Shown here one piece after another: positions 31,101 to 40,547 of a stretch of DNA of 64,000 nucleotides (position 1 is its first letter; every line of letters starts with the position of its first letter). A program made the position numbers and the translations under genes. A model generated the notes under the pieces. The model was given only the letters and a program-made list of their open reading frames with translations, was not told the origin of the DNA and ran no database searches. Where the stretch lies: positions 13,210,898-13,274,897 of the forward strand of contig NW_024037076.1 of NCBI RefSeq assembly GCF_015706575.1. The letters run 5' to 3'. This DNA comes from Patiria miniata (taxonomy: Eukaryota > Echinodermata > Asteroidea > Valvatida > Asterinidae).

Positions 31101-34100
31101 TACAACTTCTGGTGTGACCACTGATGCTCAGACCACTGCTGCAGAGCCAACTACTGTTGAAATCACTTCAGCAGCCCAAACAACTACTGCTGAGATAATC
31201 ACTACTGCAGGAGTGACCACAGAGTCTGTGTCCACCCCTGTTGCAGACATAACAACTGCTGATGTGACGTCAGCTGTGGAAAGCACAACTGGTAGTGCCA
31301 CAACTACAGCTGAAGCTGCAAGTACAGTTATTCAGACCACAGTATCTGAAGTACCAACAACTCCTGGTGTGACCACTGGTGCTGAGACCACTGCTGCAGT
31401 GCCAACTACTGTTGAAATCACTTCAGCATCCCAAACAACTACTGCTGAGATAATCACTACTGCAGGAGTGACTTCCAGTTCTGTGGCCACCCCTGTTGCA
31501 GAGACCACAACTGCTGATGTGACGTCAGCTGTGGAAAGCACAACGGGTAGTGCCACAACCACAGCTGAAGCTACAAGTACAGTTATTCAGACCACAGTAT
31601 CTGAAGTAACAACAACTCCTGGTGTGACCACTGGTGCTGAGACCACTGCTGCAGAGCCAACTACTGTTGAAATCACTTCAGCATCCCAAACAACTACTGC
31701 TGAGATAATCACTACTGCAGGAGTGACTTCAAGTTCTGTGTCCACCCCTGTTGCAGAGACCACAACTGCTGATTTGACGTCAGCTGTGGAAAGCACAACT
31801 GGTAGTGCCACAACCACAGCTGAAGCTACAAGTACAGTTATTCAGACCACAGTATCTGAAGTAACAACAACTCCTGGTGTGACCACTGCTGCTGAGACCA
31901 CTGCTGCAGAGCCAACTACTGTTGAAATCACTTCAGCAGCCCAAACAACTACTGCTGAGATAATCACTACTGCAGGAGTGACTTCAAGTTCTGAGGCCAC
32001 CCCTGTTGCAGACTTAACAACTGCTGATGTGACATTAGCTGTCGAAAGCACAACTGGTAGTGCCACAACCACAGCTGAAGCTACAAGTACAGTTATTCAG
32101 ACCACAAAATCTGAAATAACTACAACTTCTGGTGTGACCACTGATGCTCAGACCACTGCTGCAGAGCCAACTACTGTTGAATTCACTTCAGCAGCCCAAA
32201 CAACTACTGCTGAGATAATCACTACTGCAGGCGTGACCACAGAGTCTGTATCCACCCCTGTTGCAGACATAACAACTGCTGATGTGACGTCAGCTGTGGA
32301 AAGCACAACTGGTAGTGCCACAACTACAGCTGAAGCTGCAAGTACAGTTATTCAGACCACAGTATCTGAAGTAACAACAACTCCTGGTGTGACCACTGGT
32401 GCTGAGACCACTGCTGCAGTGCCAACTACTGTTGAAATCACTTCAGCAGCCCAAACAACTACTGCTGAGATAATCACTACTGCAGGACTGACTTCAGGTT
32501 CTGTGGCCAACCCTGTTTCAGACATAACAACTGCTGATGTGATATCAGCTGTGGAAAGCACAACGGGTAGTGCCACAACCATAGCTGAAGCTACAAGTAC
32601 AGTTATTCAGACCACAGTTGCTGAAGTAACTACAACTTCTGGTGTGACCACTGGTGCTGAGACCACTGCTGCAGAGCCAACTACTGTTGAAATCACTTCA
32701 GCATCCCAAACAACTACTGCTGAGATAATCACTACTGCAGGAGTGACTTCAAGTTCTGTGGCCACCCCTGTTGCAGAGACCACAACTGCTGATTTGACGT
32801 CAGCTGTGGAAAGCACAACGGGTAGTGCCACAACCACAGCTGAAGCTACAAGTACAGTTATTCAGACCACAGTATCTGAAGTAACAACAACTCCTGGTGT
32901 GACCACTGGTGCTGAGACCACTGCTGCAGAGCCAACTACTGTTGAAATCACTTCAGCAGCCCAAACAACTACTGCTGAGATAATCACTACTGCAGGAGTG
33001 ACTTCAAGTTCTGAGGCCACCCCTGTTGCAGACTTAACAACTGCTGATGTGACATTAGCTGTCGAAAGCACAACTGGTAGTGCCACAACCACAGCTGAAG
33101 CTACAAGTACAGGTATTCAGACCACAAAATCTGAAATAACTACAACTTCTGGTGTGACCACTGATGCTCAGACCACTGCTGCAGAGCCAACTACTGTTGA
33201 AATCACTTCAGCAGCCCAAACAACTACTGCTGAGATAATCACTACTGCAGGAGTGGCCAGTTCTGTGGCCACCCCTGTTGCAGAGACCACAACTGCTGAT
33301 GTGACGTCAGCTGTGGAAAGCACAACTGGTAGTGCCACAACTACAGCTGAAGCTGCAAGTACAGTTATTCAGACCACAGTATCTGAAGTAACAACAACTC
33401 CTGGTGTGACCACTGGTGCTGAGACCACTGCTGCAGAGCCAACTACTGTTGAAATCACTTCAGCATCCCAAACAACTACTGCTGAGATAATCACTACTGC
33501 AGGAGTGACTTCAAGTTCTGTGGCCACCCCTGTTGCAGAGACCACAACTGCTGATGTGACATCAGCTGTGGAAAGCACAACTGGTAGTGCCACAACTACA
33601 GCTGAAGCTACAAGTACAGTTATTCAGACCACAGTATCTGAAGTAACAACAACTCCTGGTGTGACCACTGGTGCTGAGACCACTGCTGCAGAGCCAACTA
33701 CTGTTGAAATCACTTCAGCAGCCCAAACAACTACTGCTGAGATAATCACTACTGCAGGAGCGACTACAGAGTCTGTGTCCACGCCTGTTTCAGACACAAC
33801 AACTGCTGATGTGACATCAGCTGTGGAAAGCACAACTGGTAGAGCCACAACCACAGCTGAAGCTACAAGTACAGTTATTCAGACCACAAAATCTGAAATA
33901 ACTACAACTTCTGGTGTGACCACTGATGCTGAGACCACTGCTGCAGAGCCAACTACTGTTGAATTCACTTCAGCAGCCCAAACAACTACTGCTGAGATAA
34001 TCACTACTGCAGGAGTGACTTCAAGTTCTGTGGCCACCCCTGTTGCAGAGACCACAACTGCAGATTTGACGTCAGCTGTGGAAAGCACAACTGGTAGTGC

Positions 34101-37096
34101 CACAACCACAGCTGAAGCTACAAGTACAGTTATTCAGACCACAGTATCTGAAGTAACAACAACTCCTGTTGTGACCACTGGTGCTGAGACCACTGCTGCA
34201 GAGCCAACTACTGTTGAAATCACTTCAGCAGCCCAAACAACTACTGCTGAGATAATCACTACTGCAGGAGTGACTACAGAGTCTGTGTCCACCCCTGCTG
34301 CAGACACAACAACTGCTGATGTGACTTCTGCTGTTGAAAGCACTACTGGTAGTGCCACAAGCAAAGCTGAAGCTACAAGTACAGTTACTCAGACCACAAA
34401 ATCTGAAGTAACTACAACTTCTGGTGTGACCACTGGTGCTGAGACCACTGCTGCAGAGCCAACTACTGTTGAAATCACTTCAGCAGCTCAAACAACTACT
34501 GCTGAGATAATCGCTACTGCAGGAGTGACTACAGAGTCTGTGTCCACCCCTGTTGCAGACCCAACAACTGCTGATGTGACATCAGCTGTGGAAAGCACAA
34601 CGGGTAGTGCCACAACCATAGCTGAAGCTACAAGTACAGTTATTCAGACCACAGTTGCTGAAGTAACTACAACTTCTGGTGTGACCACTGGTGCTGAGAC
34701 CACTGCTGCAGAGCCAACTACTGTTGAAATCACTTCAGCATCCCAAACAACTACTGCTGAGATAATCACTACTGCAGGAGTGACTTCAAGTTCTGTGGCC
34801 ACCCCTGTTGCAGAGACCACAACTGCTGATTTGACGTCAGCTGTGGAAAGCACAACTGGTAGTGCCACAACCACAGCTGAAGCTACAAGTACAGTTATTC
34901 AGACCACAGTATCTGAAGTAACAACAACTCCTGGTGTGACCACTGGTGCTGAGACCACTGCTGCAGAGCCAACTACTGTTGAAATCACTTCAGGAGTGAC
35001 TACAGAGTCTGTGGCCACCCCTGTTGCAGACACAACTGCTGATGTAACTTCGGCTGTTGAAAGCACAACTGGTAGTGCCACAACCACAGCTGAAGCTACA
35101 AGTACAGTTATTCAGACCACAAAATCTGAAATAACTACAACTTCTGGTGTGACCACTGATGCTGAGACCACTGCTGCAGAGCCAACTACTGTTGAATTCA
35201 CTTCAGCAGCCCAAACAACTACTGCTGAGATAATCACTACTGCAGGAGTGACTTCAAGTTCTGTGGCCACCCCTGTTGCAGAGACCACAACTGCAGATTT
35301 GACGTCAGCTGTGGAAAGCACAACTGGTAGTGCCACAAGCAAAGCTGAAGCTACAAGTACAGTTACTCAGACCACAATATCTGAAGTAACTACAACTTCT
35401 GGTGTGACCACTGGTGCTGATACCCCAGCTGCAGAGCCAACTACTGTTGAAATCACTTCAGCAGCCCAAACAACTACTGCTGAGATAGTCACTACTGCAG
35501 GAGTGACAACAAGTTCGGTGGCCACGCCTGTTGCAGATACAACAACTGCTGATGTGACATCAGCTGTGGAAAGCACAATTGGTAGTGCCACAAGCAAAGC
35601 TGAAGCTACAAGAACAGTTGTTCAGACCACAGTATTTGAATTAACTTCAACTCCTGGTGTGACCACTGGTGCTGAGACCACTGCTGCAGAGCCAACTACT
35701 GTTGAAATCACTTCAGCAGCTCAAACAACTACTGCTGAGATAATCGCTACTGCAGGAGTGACTACAGAGTCTGTGTCCACCCCTGTTGCAGACCCAACAA
35801 CTGCTGATGTGACATCAGCTGTGGAAAGCACCAGGGGTAGTGCCACAACCATAGCTGAAGCTACAAGTACAGTTATTCAGACCACAGTTGCTGAAGTAAC
35901 TACAACTTCTGGTGTGACCACTGGTGCTGAGACCACTGCTGCAGAGCCAACTACTGTTGAAATCACTTCAGCATCCCAAACAACTACTGCTGAGATTATA
36001 ACTACTGCAGGAGTGACTTCAAGTTCTGTGGCCACCCCTGTTGCAGAGACCACAACTGCTGATTTGACGTCAGCTGTGGAAAGCACAACTGGTAGTGCCA
36101 CAACCACAGCTGAAGCTACAAGTACAGTTATTCAGACCACAGTATCTGAAGTAACAACAACTCCTGGTGTGACCACTGGTGCTGAGACCACTGCTGCAGA
36201 GCCAACTACTGTTGAAATCACTTCAGGAGTGACTACAGAGTCTGTGGCCACCCCTGTTGCAGACACAACTGCTGATGTAACTTCGGCTGTTGAAAGCACA
36301 ACTGGTAGTGCCACAAGCACTACTGTTGAAATCACTTCAGGAGTGACTACAGAGTCTGTGGCCACCCCTGTTGCAGACACAACTGCTGATGTAACTTCGG
36401 CTGTTGAAAGCACAACTGGTAGTGCCACAAGCAAAGCTGAAGCTACAAGTACAGTTGTTCAGACCACAGTATCTGAAGTAACTACAACTGCTGGTGTTAC
36501 CACAGGTGCTATAAGCACATTTAGCGAGACACGTACTGTAGATTCACAGACAGCTACATCAGCTGGTACATCAACAGTAGCCGTGACAAGTTCTGAGGAT
36601 AAAGTTACAACAGTTGGTGCCTCAACTGTGATTGGGAGTACCATAACAGTACAGTCTACTGTTGAGGAAGGTACTATCACACCTCCTATAACAACTTCAG
36701 CAGGTGTAACTACTATTTCATCTTCGACAACAACTCCAGAAGTAGCAGTAACAGTAACAGCAGGAACTGGTACTGAGACAACTGGTTCAAATGAAACTAC
36801 ATCTGCTGTAACCACCGCTGCAGCCCAAAACATAACTACAGTAGAAACAACAACTATTGTGCCTGAAACAATCACTGAAGCTGCCATCACAACAGTTGAC
36901 TTTAGTTCACCTTTGCAAAAAACTAGTAAGGCCACTACTGGAACTCAGGTTTCAAGAACAAATGCACCTGAAATTACCACTGGTATAGAGGCAACTACTT
37001 CAGGTTACACCACCTCTAGTACTCAGATTTCAACCATTGTAGTAGCCACTAAAGGATTGACTGAGACCACAGCTGCTTCTTTATTAACAACTACAG
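2..37096 (+). CDS. Giant mucin-like Thr/Ser-rich repeat protein, exon A (5' partial)
   Basis: This is one huge coding exon that enters from beyond the 5' window edge and ends at a predicted splice donor (CTACAG|GTACGG, GT at 37097). It encodes about 12,360 residues, nearly all in an 85-residue tandem unit. Key segments of the unit are GVTTGAETTAAEPTTVEITS, AAQTTTAEIITTAGVTTES, DVTSAVESTTG and ATTTAEATSTVIQTT. By hand count the consensus has 31 Thr and 8 Ser in 85 residues, about ten acidic residues, one Arg, two Pro and no Cys, Asn, Tyr or Trp. Dense Thr/Ser without hydrophobic-core residues is typical of O-glycosylated, extended mucin domains, so a secreted or cell-surface gel or coat protein is inferred. 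No signal peptide, globular domain or membrane segment is visible. The frame starts as +2 and ends as +1 because of 30 small indels, described in the block entries. The family cannot be named from the sequence alone. Confidence 0.82.
46..7400 (+). repeat. Higher-order repeat, 2,799 bp (11 units), about 2.6 copies
   Basis: The order of unit variants recurs every 2,799 bp, which is ten 255-bp units plus one 249-bp unit. Examples are the 249-bp TTESTPV units that end at about 1290, 4089 and 6887. Others are the units that end at about 786, 3585 and 6383, and the block of four at 1825-2820 that matches 4623-5618. The offset becomes 2,798 once the 4198 deletion is crossed. After about 7,400 the order diverges. 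Confidence 0.85.
4198..9721 (+). CDS. Exon A block 2, frame +1, intact repeats
   Basis: This block continues the same exon in frame +1 after the one-base loss at about 4198. It contains about 21-22 repeats without a stop. Its first 3 kb repeats the variant order of block 1 at an offset of about 2,798-2,799 bp, so much of it is a recent segmental copy. All length variants inside it are multiples of three; the 249-bp units, for example, lack six bases. That pattern is expected if the reading frame is under selection. The block ends at about 9721, where GTTGCTGAAG or GTATCTGAAG has become GTTCTGAAG, and this is the start of the frameshift-dense zone. Confidence 0.8.
9722..25916 (+). CDS. Exon A block 3: repeats riddled with 29 apparent frameshifts
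   Basis: The same 85-codon repeats continue, but the frame changes 29 times in 16.2 kb (the last change, at 25916, closes the block). Losses of one base are near 9722, 10662, 11753, 13969, 14321, 15063, 16242, 16993, 17360, 17480, 18114, 18254, 18359, 18634, 19888, 20399, 21487, 21680, 22450, 23450, 24718, 24790, 25416, 25437 and 25916. Losses of two bases are near 14715 and 15987. Gains of one base are near 19797 and 20786. Many are run shortenings at the same few places in the unit: CACAAAATCTG to CACAAATCTG, AACTCCTGG to AACTCTGG, GTTGAAATC to GTTGAATC, and CACCCCTG to CACCCTG. The rest of each unit stays near-identical to the intact repeats. The amino-acid sequence is therefore almost fully recoverable, and consensus errors in a repeat array are more likely than decay. 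A genuinely broken stretch cannot be excluded. Confidence 0.65.
25917..37096 (+). CDS. Exon A block 4, frame +1, intact repeats and unique 3' tail
   Basis: An 11.2-kb open frame (+1) runs without a stop to the donor at 37096/37097, and past it to a stop at 37129-37131. From 26 to 33.2 kb it consists of 255-bp repeats arranged in a 2,040-bp higher-order pattern. From 33.2 to 36.5 kb the units become more divergent and shorter. One near 34990 lacks the AAQTTTAEIITTA segment. Several carry the GSATSKAEATSTVVQ variant typical of exon B. From about 36,500 the sequence is non-repetitive but still Thr/Ser-rich, with segments such as SEDKVTT, PEVAVTVTAGTGTETT and TTIVPETITEA. It includes the only potential N-glycosylation sites seen in exon A (NET near 36790, NIT near 36830). 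The last complete codons spell LLTTT, and one base (G) of the next codon is left at the splice donor (phase 1). Confidence 0.85.
28000..33110 (+). repeat. Higher-order repeat, 2,040 bp (8 units), about 2.5 copies
   Basis: Private variants recur exactly 2,040 bp apart. The combination of CAGGACTGACTTCA, GCCAACCCTGTTTCAGAC and GATGTGATATCAGC occurs near 28405-28470, 30445-30510 and 32485-32550. The AGTACCAACAACTCC variant occurs near 29312 and 31352. A unit with GACCACTGCTGCTGAG occurs near 29842 and 31882. Each copy therefore comprises eight 255-bp units. Copies differ by only a few substitutions, so the duplication is recent. Confidence 0.88.
36205..36432 (+). repeat. 114-bp tandem duplication at the 3' edge of array A
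   Basis: Bases 36205-36318 (starting ACTACTGTTGAAATCACTTC) are repeated immediately at 36319-36432. The duplicated piece is a 38-codon remnant of a repeat unit that lacks the AAQTTTAEIITTA segment (…VEITSGVTTESVATPVADTT…SAVESTTGSATS). Its length is a multiple of three, so the frame is kept. Confidence 0.85.
36500..37096 (+). other. Non-repetitive Thr/Ser-rich linker closing exon A
   Basis: After the last recognisable unit the frame continues through about 200 residues that do not follow the 85-residue pattern. The segment remains rich in Thr and Ser but has more Ile, Gly, Asn and Pro. Its part near 36560-36680 (AGTSTVAVTSSEDKVTT, then ASTV, then TVEEGTITPP) closely parallels a segment of exon B at 44840-45000 (AGTSTAAETTSEDKVTT, ASTV, TVDEGTTIGP). 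The two are evidently paralogous linkers. Confidence 0.75.
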
Positions 37097-37102
37097 GTAC
37101 GG
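37095..37102 (+). other. Predicted 5' splice site of exon A
   Basis: ACAG|GTACGG has GT at 37097-37098. The exon would end after the first base of a codon (phase 1), which matches the acceptor at 43799/43800. Without splicing, the frame runs 11 more codons into AT-rich sequence (GTDCFANINMY) and stops at 37129-37131. That tail breaks the Thr/Ser composition, which supports splicing here. Confidence 0.6.
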
Positions 37103-37245
37103 ATTGTTTTGCTAATATTAATATGTATTGAAGCAAGTGCAGTTGAATATGCCATACTTACATACGTGTTGTTGTGTTTTTTATATACATCCTTACTTTT
37201 TGTTTAACTTGTTGATTGTTTTAAGAACACTGTTTTGTTTTTCAG

Positions 37246-37316
37246 AAACAACAAAACCAGCATTTCTTAGGTCACAAAACGTTTGTTTTATACCATTCAT
37301 AAAATCCAAATCTTAA
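37246..37316 (+). CDS. Possible alternative short last exon
   Basis: A good acceptor (TGTTTTGTTTTTCAG, AG at 37244-37245) is followed by a frame that, joined in phase 1 to exon A, reads E-TTKPAFLRSQNVCFIPFIK and stops at 37314-37316. The start ETTKPA suits the Thr-rich context. An AATAAA lies 329 bp further on. Together these could give a protein ending here instead of continuing into exon B. The tail is short and has no recognisable domain, so this is speculative. A chance acceptor in AT-rich DNA would look the same. Confidence 0.25.
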
Positions 37317-37401
37317 CGCTACAAATGAGGCAAAACTCCATTTGTGCTCCTTATCCTGACACCATTAATGAAGCACAAGAAAAGTAACAGGTGTAACAGT
37401 G

Positions 37402-37417
37402 ACACACACACACACAC
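37402..37417. repeat. (AC)8 microsatellite
   Basis: A simple AC dinucleotide run of 16 bases in the intron. Confidence 0.9.
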
Positions 37418-37644
37418 TGTGGCTTTTTAATTTGTACTTGCTCATTTGTATGTAAAGATTTTACACAATCTATTCATTTATTCATCTTGAATCATTTCAT
37501 CATATGCATGCTCTGTGTTTCTGTGTTATATTTGTTTATCTTTGTGTTTTTCATTTATATTCATTTTCAAATTCATGTACTGATTGATGCTTTGCATGTC
37601 TGTAAGAAGTTGATTTTTTTTCTACTTTCGTGGGTATCTGCAGA

Positions 37645-37650
37645 AATAAA
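37645..37650 (+). promoter_or_regulatory. Candidate poly(A) signal AATAAA
   Basis: A canonical AATAAA hexamer lies 329 bases past the stop of the possible alternative last exon. In AT-rich DNA this occurs by chance, so it matters only if the alternative exon is real. Confidence 0.25.
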
Positions 37651-38086
37651 CATTTGAACTTTTATATATACTTTCTTCATTTTACCCAGGTTACTTTAGC
37701 ATAGTGAGGATTAGTTTACAGGTTTACTTTACAGAATTGTTTAATTCTGCAGATACAATGAAGCAAATCAGGTATCAAGTATACTTAAAACCAAAACCTA
37801 TGTACAGTAGGTGAATTTGAAAATGAAACATTAGAATTCTCATTATTGTCTATACTGCTCATTTCCATGAACTTACATGTTGACATTCACTTCCTTTGTA
37901 TTGTGCACCTAACTGAACCCATTATTTGTACCTTTACTGCCCAAACCAACTTGCCTATTACTCCATATTCCATCAAAAACCACTTCCTCATGGTTTATCA
38001 ATTCATCCAGGAATTAATATTATGTAATAAAATGTATTACTAAGGGAATAAATATGTGCTTGGCCGATTTTAAAAGGATACATTTA

Positions 38087-38153
38087 AAACAGGCTTGGGG
38101 CCTGGACAAAGAAGGAGAGGGACATTACTATTGACCAGGCCCCAAGCCTGTTT
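38087..38153. repeat. Perfect 19-bp inverted repeat (hairpin)
   Basis: AAACAGGCTTGGGGCCTGG at 38087-38105 has its exact reverse complement at 38135-38153, separated by a 29-bp loop. The stem is GC-rich in AT-rich surroundings. It could be a small foldback element or a structured RNA segment of the intron; no further hallmark is visible. Confidence 0.8.
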
Positions 38154-38818
38154 AATTAACATTGAACAAAATGTCAAAGGCTTAATATCAGCATCTGGCT
38201 TAATATTGCCATCATGATGGTTGAAGCTGTTGAAACACCCATTTCAAGTTGTTGATATTTCTGACTGCTTGGGACATGGTAGTTTAATTGTGAGGCCTTT
38301 TTCATTTTCTAACATTTATAATTGTGTGTATCTGCGTTTCTTTCATCTTTGGTTGGGAATGTGTTTTAATCAAGTTGTTGGCTGATTAATCTGTAACATT
38401 CTATTCTGAACCCCTTGTGTGATACAGACCCACTTCACTAACTCATACATCCAAGATGTTACATTACTCCCTGATTTCCAGTTTTCCTTGGTCATATCCA
38501 TGGTGACTCACATCCGTGTTGTACTAAAGGGGGCAAAAGGCCTTCACTGTGTCAGAGTTGACCTATCGCGGTAGAATCATGTCAACGCAGCTTGTGAAAT
38601 ATTGTTCAATTTCATGATATATGAATGGACGTGGAACACGCAAAATCTTAGACAAACAAATCTTAGTGTACAAAAACTCCATAAGGTTGTCTAAGGGGGC
38701 ATGGCTAACTCGCAAACGGCTATAGGTCAATTACACAGAGAAATTCAAATGTGTGTGCTTCATATTATGCTTTCATCTCAAAACAGACAACAAAATAGAA
38801 GGAACCCCTCTTGTTTTT

Positions 38819-39211
38819 GCTGGTCACAGAGGGGCCAGTCAATATATGTAGTCTTTGTACCTGACTGACTCACTGACTTATGGAATGTCTAATTGAATGT
38901 CTCACTGACTGACTCATACTTAATAATTGCACTTGTTAAAGTCTCCAACTGACTTACTGTTGTTGTGAATGCAATTGTTCACCTATCTCACTGACTGACT
39001 CTCACTTGTGAATTAGACTGTTTACCTATTTCACTAACTGACGTGTGTTACTTGATAGTTAGACTTGTTACCTATCTCACTGACTGACTGACTGTCAGTT
39101 CTGAATTAGACTGGTTACCTCTTTCCAACACATAGACCTCTACTGTTTATTGTACGAACATATTAGCAATTCTATATCAGTTGAATAGGTTTTGTGCCCT
39201 CTGTGACCAGC
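38819..39211. mobile_element. Foldback element with ACTG-type minisatellite core
   Basis: The 15-bp sequence GCTGGTCACAGAGGG (38819-38833) is found as an exact inverted copy at 39197-39211. Between them lie diverged tandem segments that each contain CTCACTGACTGACT followed by a phrase like GAATTAGACTGTTTACCTAT, near 38865, 38920, 38985, 39030 and 39075. There is no coding capacity. ACTG-rich tandem cores bounded by short palindromes are known in non-autonomous elements of molluscs such as the 'pearl' type, which are related to Helentrons. That assignment is inference. A simple minisatellite with coincidental flanks is the alternative. Confidence 0.5.
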
Positions 39212-39796
39212 TTTACAAGGCCTGTCTTGTCTAGTTTGAATCATATTCAAAAAAGCTATTGAAACTAAAAAAAACAGACATGGCAAAGTATACCATGGTA
39301 AGAAAGCAAATCACATGTTGATATTTGTGTATTTCCCTTCCTAACTAAACTCTGCTTTTGTGTGTTCTTGCTGTTCCACATGATTTTCTTTTGTTTGACG
39401 TTAAGTCAAATATGGCATATGTTTACAAGAGCAGAAAGTTCTTTCATTAAACATCTTCTAAATACTAGTTTTGCGATTATTGAGTTGAATTTACTTGCAA
39501 CTGAAGCTACATATACTTCATACCCAATGTGCAATGCTTCCCAGTTTGAGAGATGCATTGTACAATGCTTAGAGATCAAAGTAGATTGCAACTGAATTTG
39601 ATGCAGAAAGTTTTTGTGGTTTTATTGAATATTTATTCTAGAGATTAAAATTTCTGTAGCCATTAATACATTGGATCACAATCAACTCTGAGTGTGCATT
39701 GTTGGCTGCTGTCCTGAAGCCAGAGAAAGTCATTCTTCCTGCAGCGAACATTTCAAATATCACTTTTATTTTTGTGCCATTTAAATATTTATATAG

Positions 39797-39938
39797 TAAT
39801 GGATGGCTTTGAGGGGGATTCAAGAATATATTGCAACAGCTGTAACAATATTGCCTGAGTGGAAGACAAGTACAAAATTGTCATAGCGAGTGCAATATAT
39901 TCGTGTGTCCTCCGAAAATATAAAGCCATCCAATATTA
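39797..39938. repeat. Imperfect inverted repeat around a GGATGGCTTT motif
   Basis: TAATGGATGGCTTTGA...GAATATATTG (39797-39833) is matched in inverted orientation by CAATATATTCG...AAAGCCATCCAATATTA (39893-39938), with several gaps. It sits at the left edge of a CpG-richer patch. It may be one end of an inserted element whose other end was not identified. Confidence 0.45.
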
Positions 39939-40255
39939 TTATTATTTATATCGGGCTGACCTGTTTTCGCAAAAAATACATTTCAGGATACTGTCTTCAT
40001 TTCTCCTGTTTCGTCAAATTGTTTTTCACTTACCGAAACAACTTTCACGCCGCATGAAGCTGCCATTGCGGTTGTTGACTGGCTGTCAACTGAGTTTCTC
40101 TGCTCTTGATCTTTCGGGAACCAGCGAAAATGCCCGGATTAGGGCAATATCAAAAGTAACATTGTCTTCATACGGGTACTTTTACTGACATAATATTGCT
40201 ATCATCCAGGTCCTTTTTTTCTGATAGCAAACAATGCGCTGATTTATTTTTACCG
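39885..40255. other. CpG-richer patch within the AT-rich intron
   Basis: This stretch holds many CpG dinucleotides (for example ATCGGGC, TTTTCGC, TACCGAAA, CACGCCGC, TTTCGGGAACCAGCG and CCCGGATT), while the rest of the intron is nearly CpG-free. On the minus strand, an ATG in a good context at 40066-40064 opens 11 codons (MAASCGVKVVS) and meets a consensus donor, TCG|GTAAGTG, at 40034/40033. No later exon could be recognised. The patch may be a recent insertion or contain a first exon of an unknown antisense gene. The 109-codon + strand frame across it (39859-40188) shows no family features and is not called. Confidence 0.3.
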
Positions 40256-40547
40256 CTGGAAAGCCTGATATAAATAGTAATGTTTAATATTCATTCTCCA
40301 TGCTCTTGTTTATTTTCTTCCAAGAATGTTACAATAACTTTAATTTGTTACGTACCATGCATTTATCTTGTTTCATTTCATGTGTTTGTTTTAATATTCA
40401 TGCGTAAAATAGCTATTTTTGACAGTTATTGATGTCTTTTCATATTCTCCATTAATCAATATGTAGTTTGAGTGAATTTGAGATGCTATCCATTTGTTTT
40501 ATTTGTCCTGTACATAATTTTGTTTGCCTCTTTAATTACTCAAAATA

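Larger units (their letters stand above)
1..36480 (+). repeat. Array A: 255-bp coding minisatellite, about 143 units
   Basis: A head-to-tail array of a 255-bp unit encodes 85 residues, visible from the exact spacing of motifs such as ACAGTTATTCAGACCACA. Most units are nearly identical. Variation is limited to a few positions: GTTGCT/GTATCT/AAATCT after ATTCAGACCACA, TCAAGTTCT versus ACAGAGTCT, GGTAGT versus GGTAGAGCC, and GATGTGACA/GATGTGACG/GATTTGACG. Length variants are 249 bp (six bases absent near TCCACGCC) and 252 bp. Low divergence and shared private variants over kilobases indicate homogenisation by unequal exchange or gene conversion. Divergence rises towards the 3' edge (33-36.5 kb), as is usual at array margins. 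Confidence 0.95.

Noticed and set aside
46-36434. Regular minus-strand open frames of about 76 codons, one per repeat, starting MVVALPVVLSTAD
   Set aside because: They are the reverse-strand reading of the Thr-rich repeat (ACC/ACA read as GGT/TGT and so on), restart at every unit from a GTG, and stop once per 255 bp. No independent gene signal exists.
1-36480. CRISPR-like or satellite non-coding array
   Set aside because: The period of 255 bp encodes a continuous frame, length variants are multiples of three in the intact parts, and there are no spacers, so a coding minisatellite fits better.
37846-38043. Small + strand ORF in the intron
   Set aside because: It is AT-rich, with no repeats, no recognised motif and no splice or start context. 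It is consistent with chance.
39362-39595. Overlapping + and - ORFs of 61-77 codons
   Set aside because: Both strands are open by chance in the same stretch, with no domain or composition expected of a gene.
39859-40188. 109-codon + strand ORF in the CpG-richer patch
   Set aside because: It starts with GTG, has an irregular composition, and spans half of an inverted repeat. No family was recognised.
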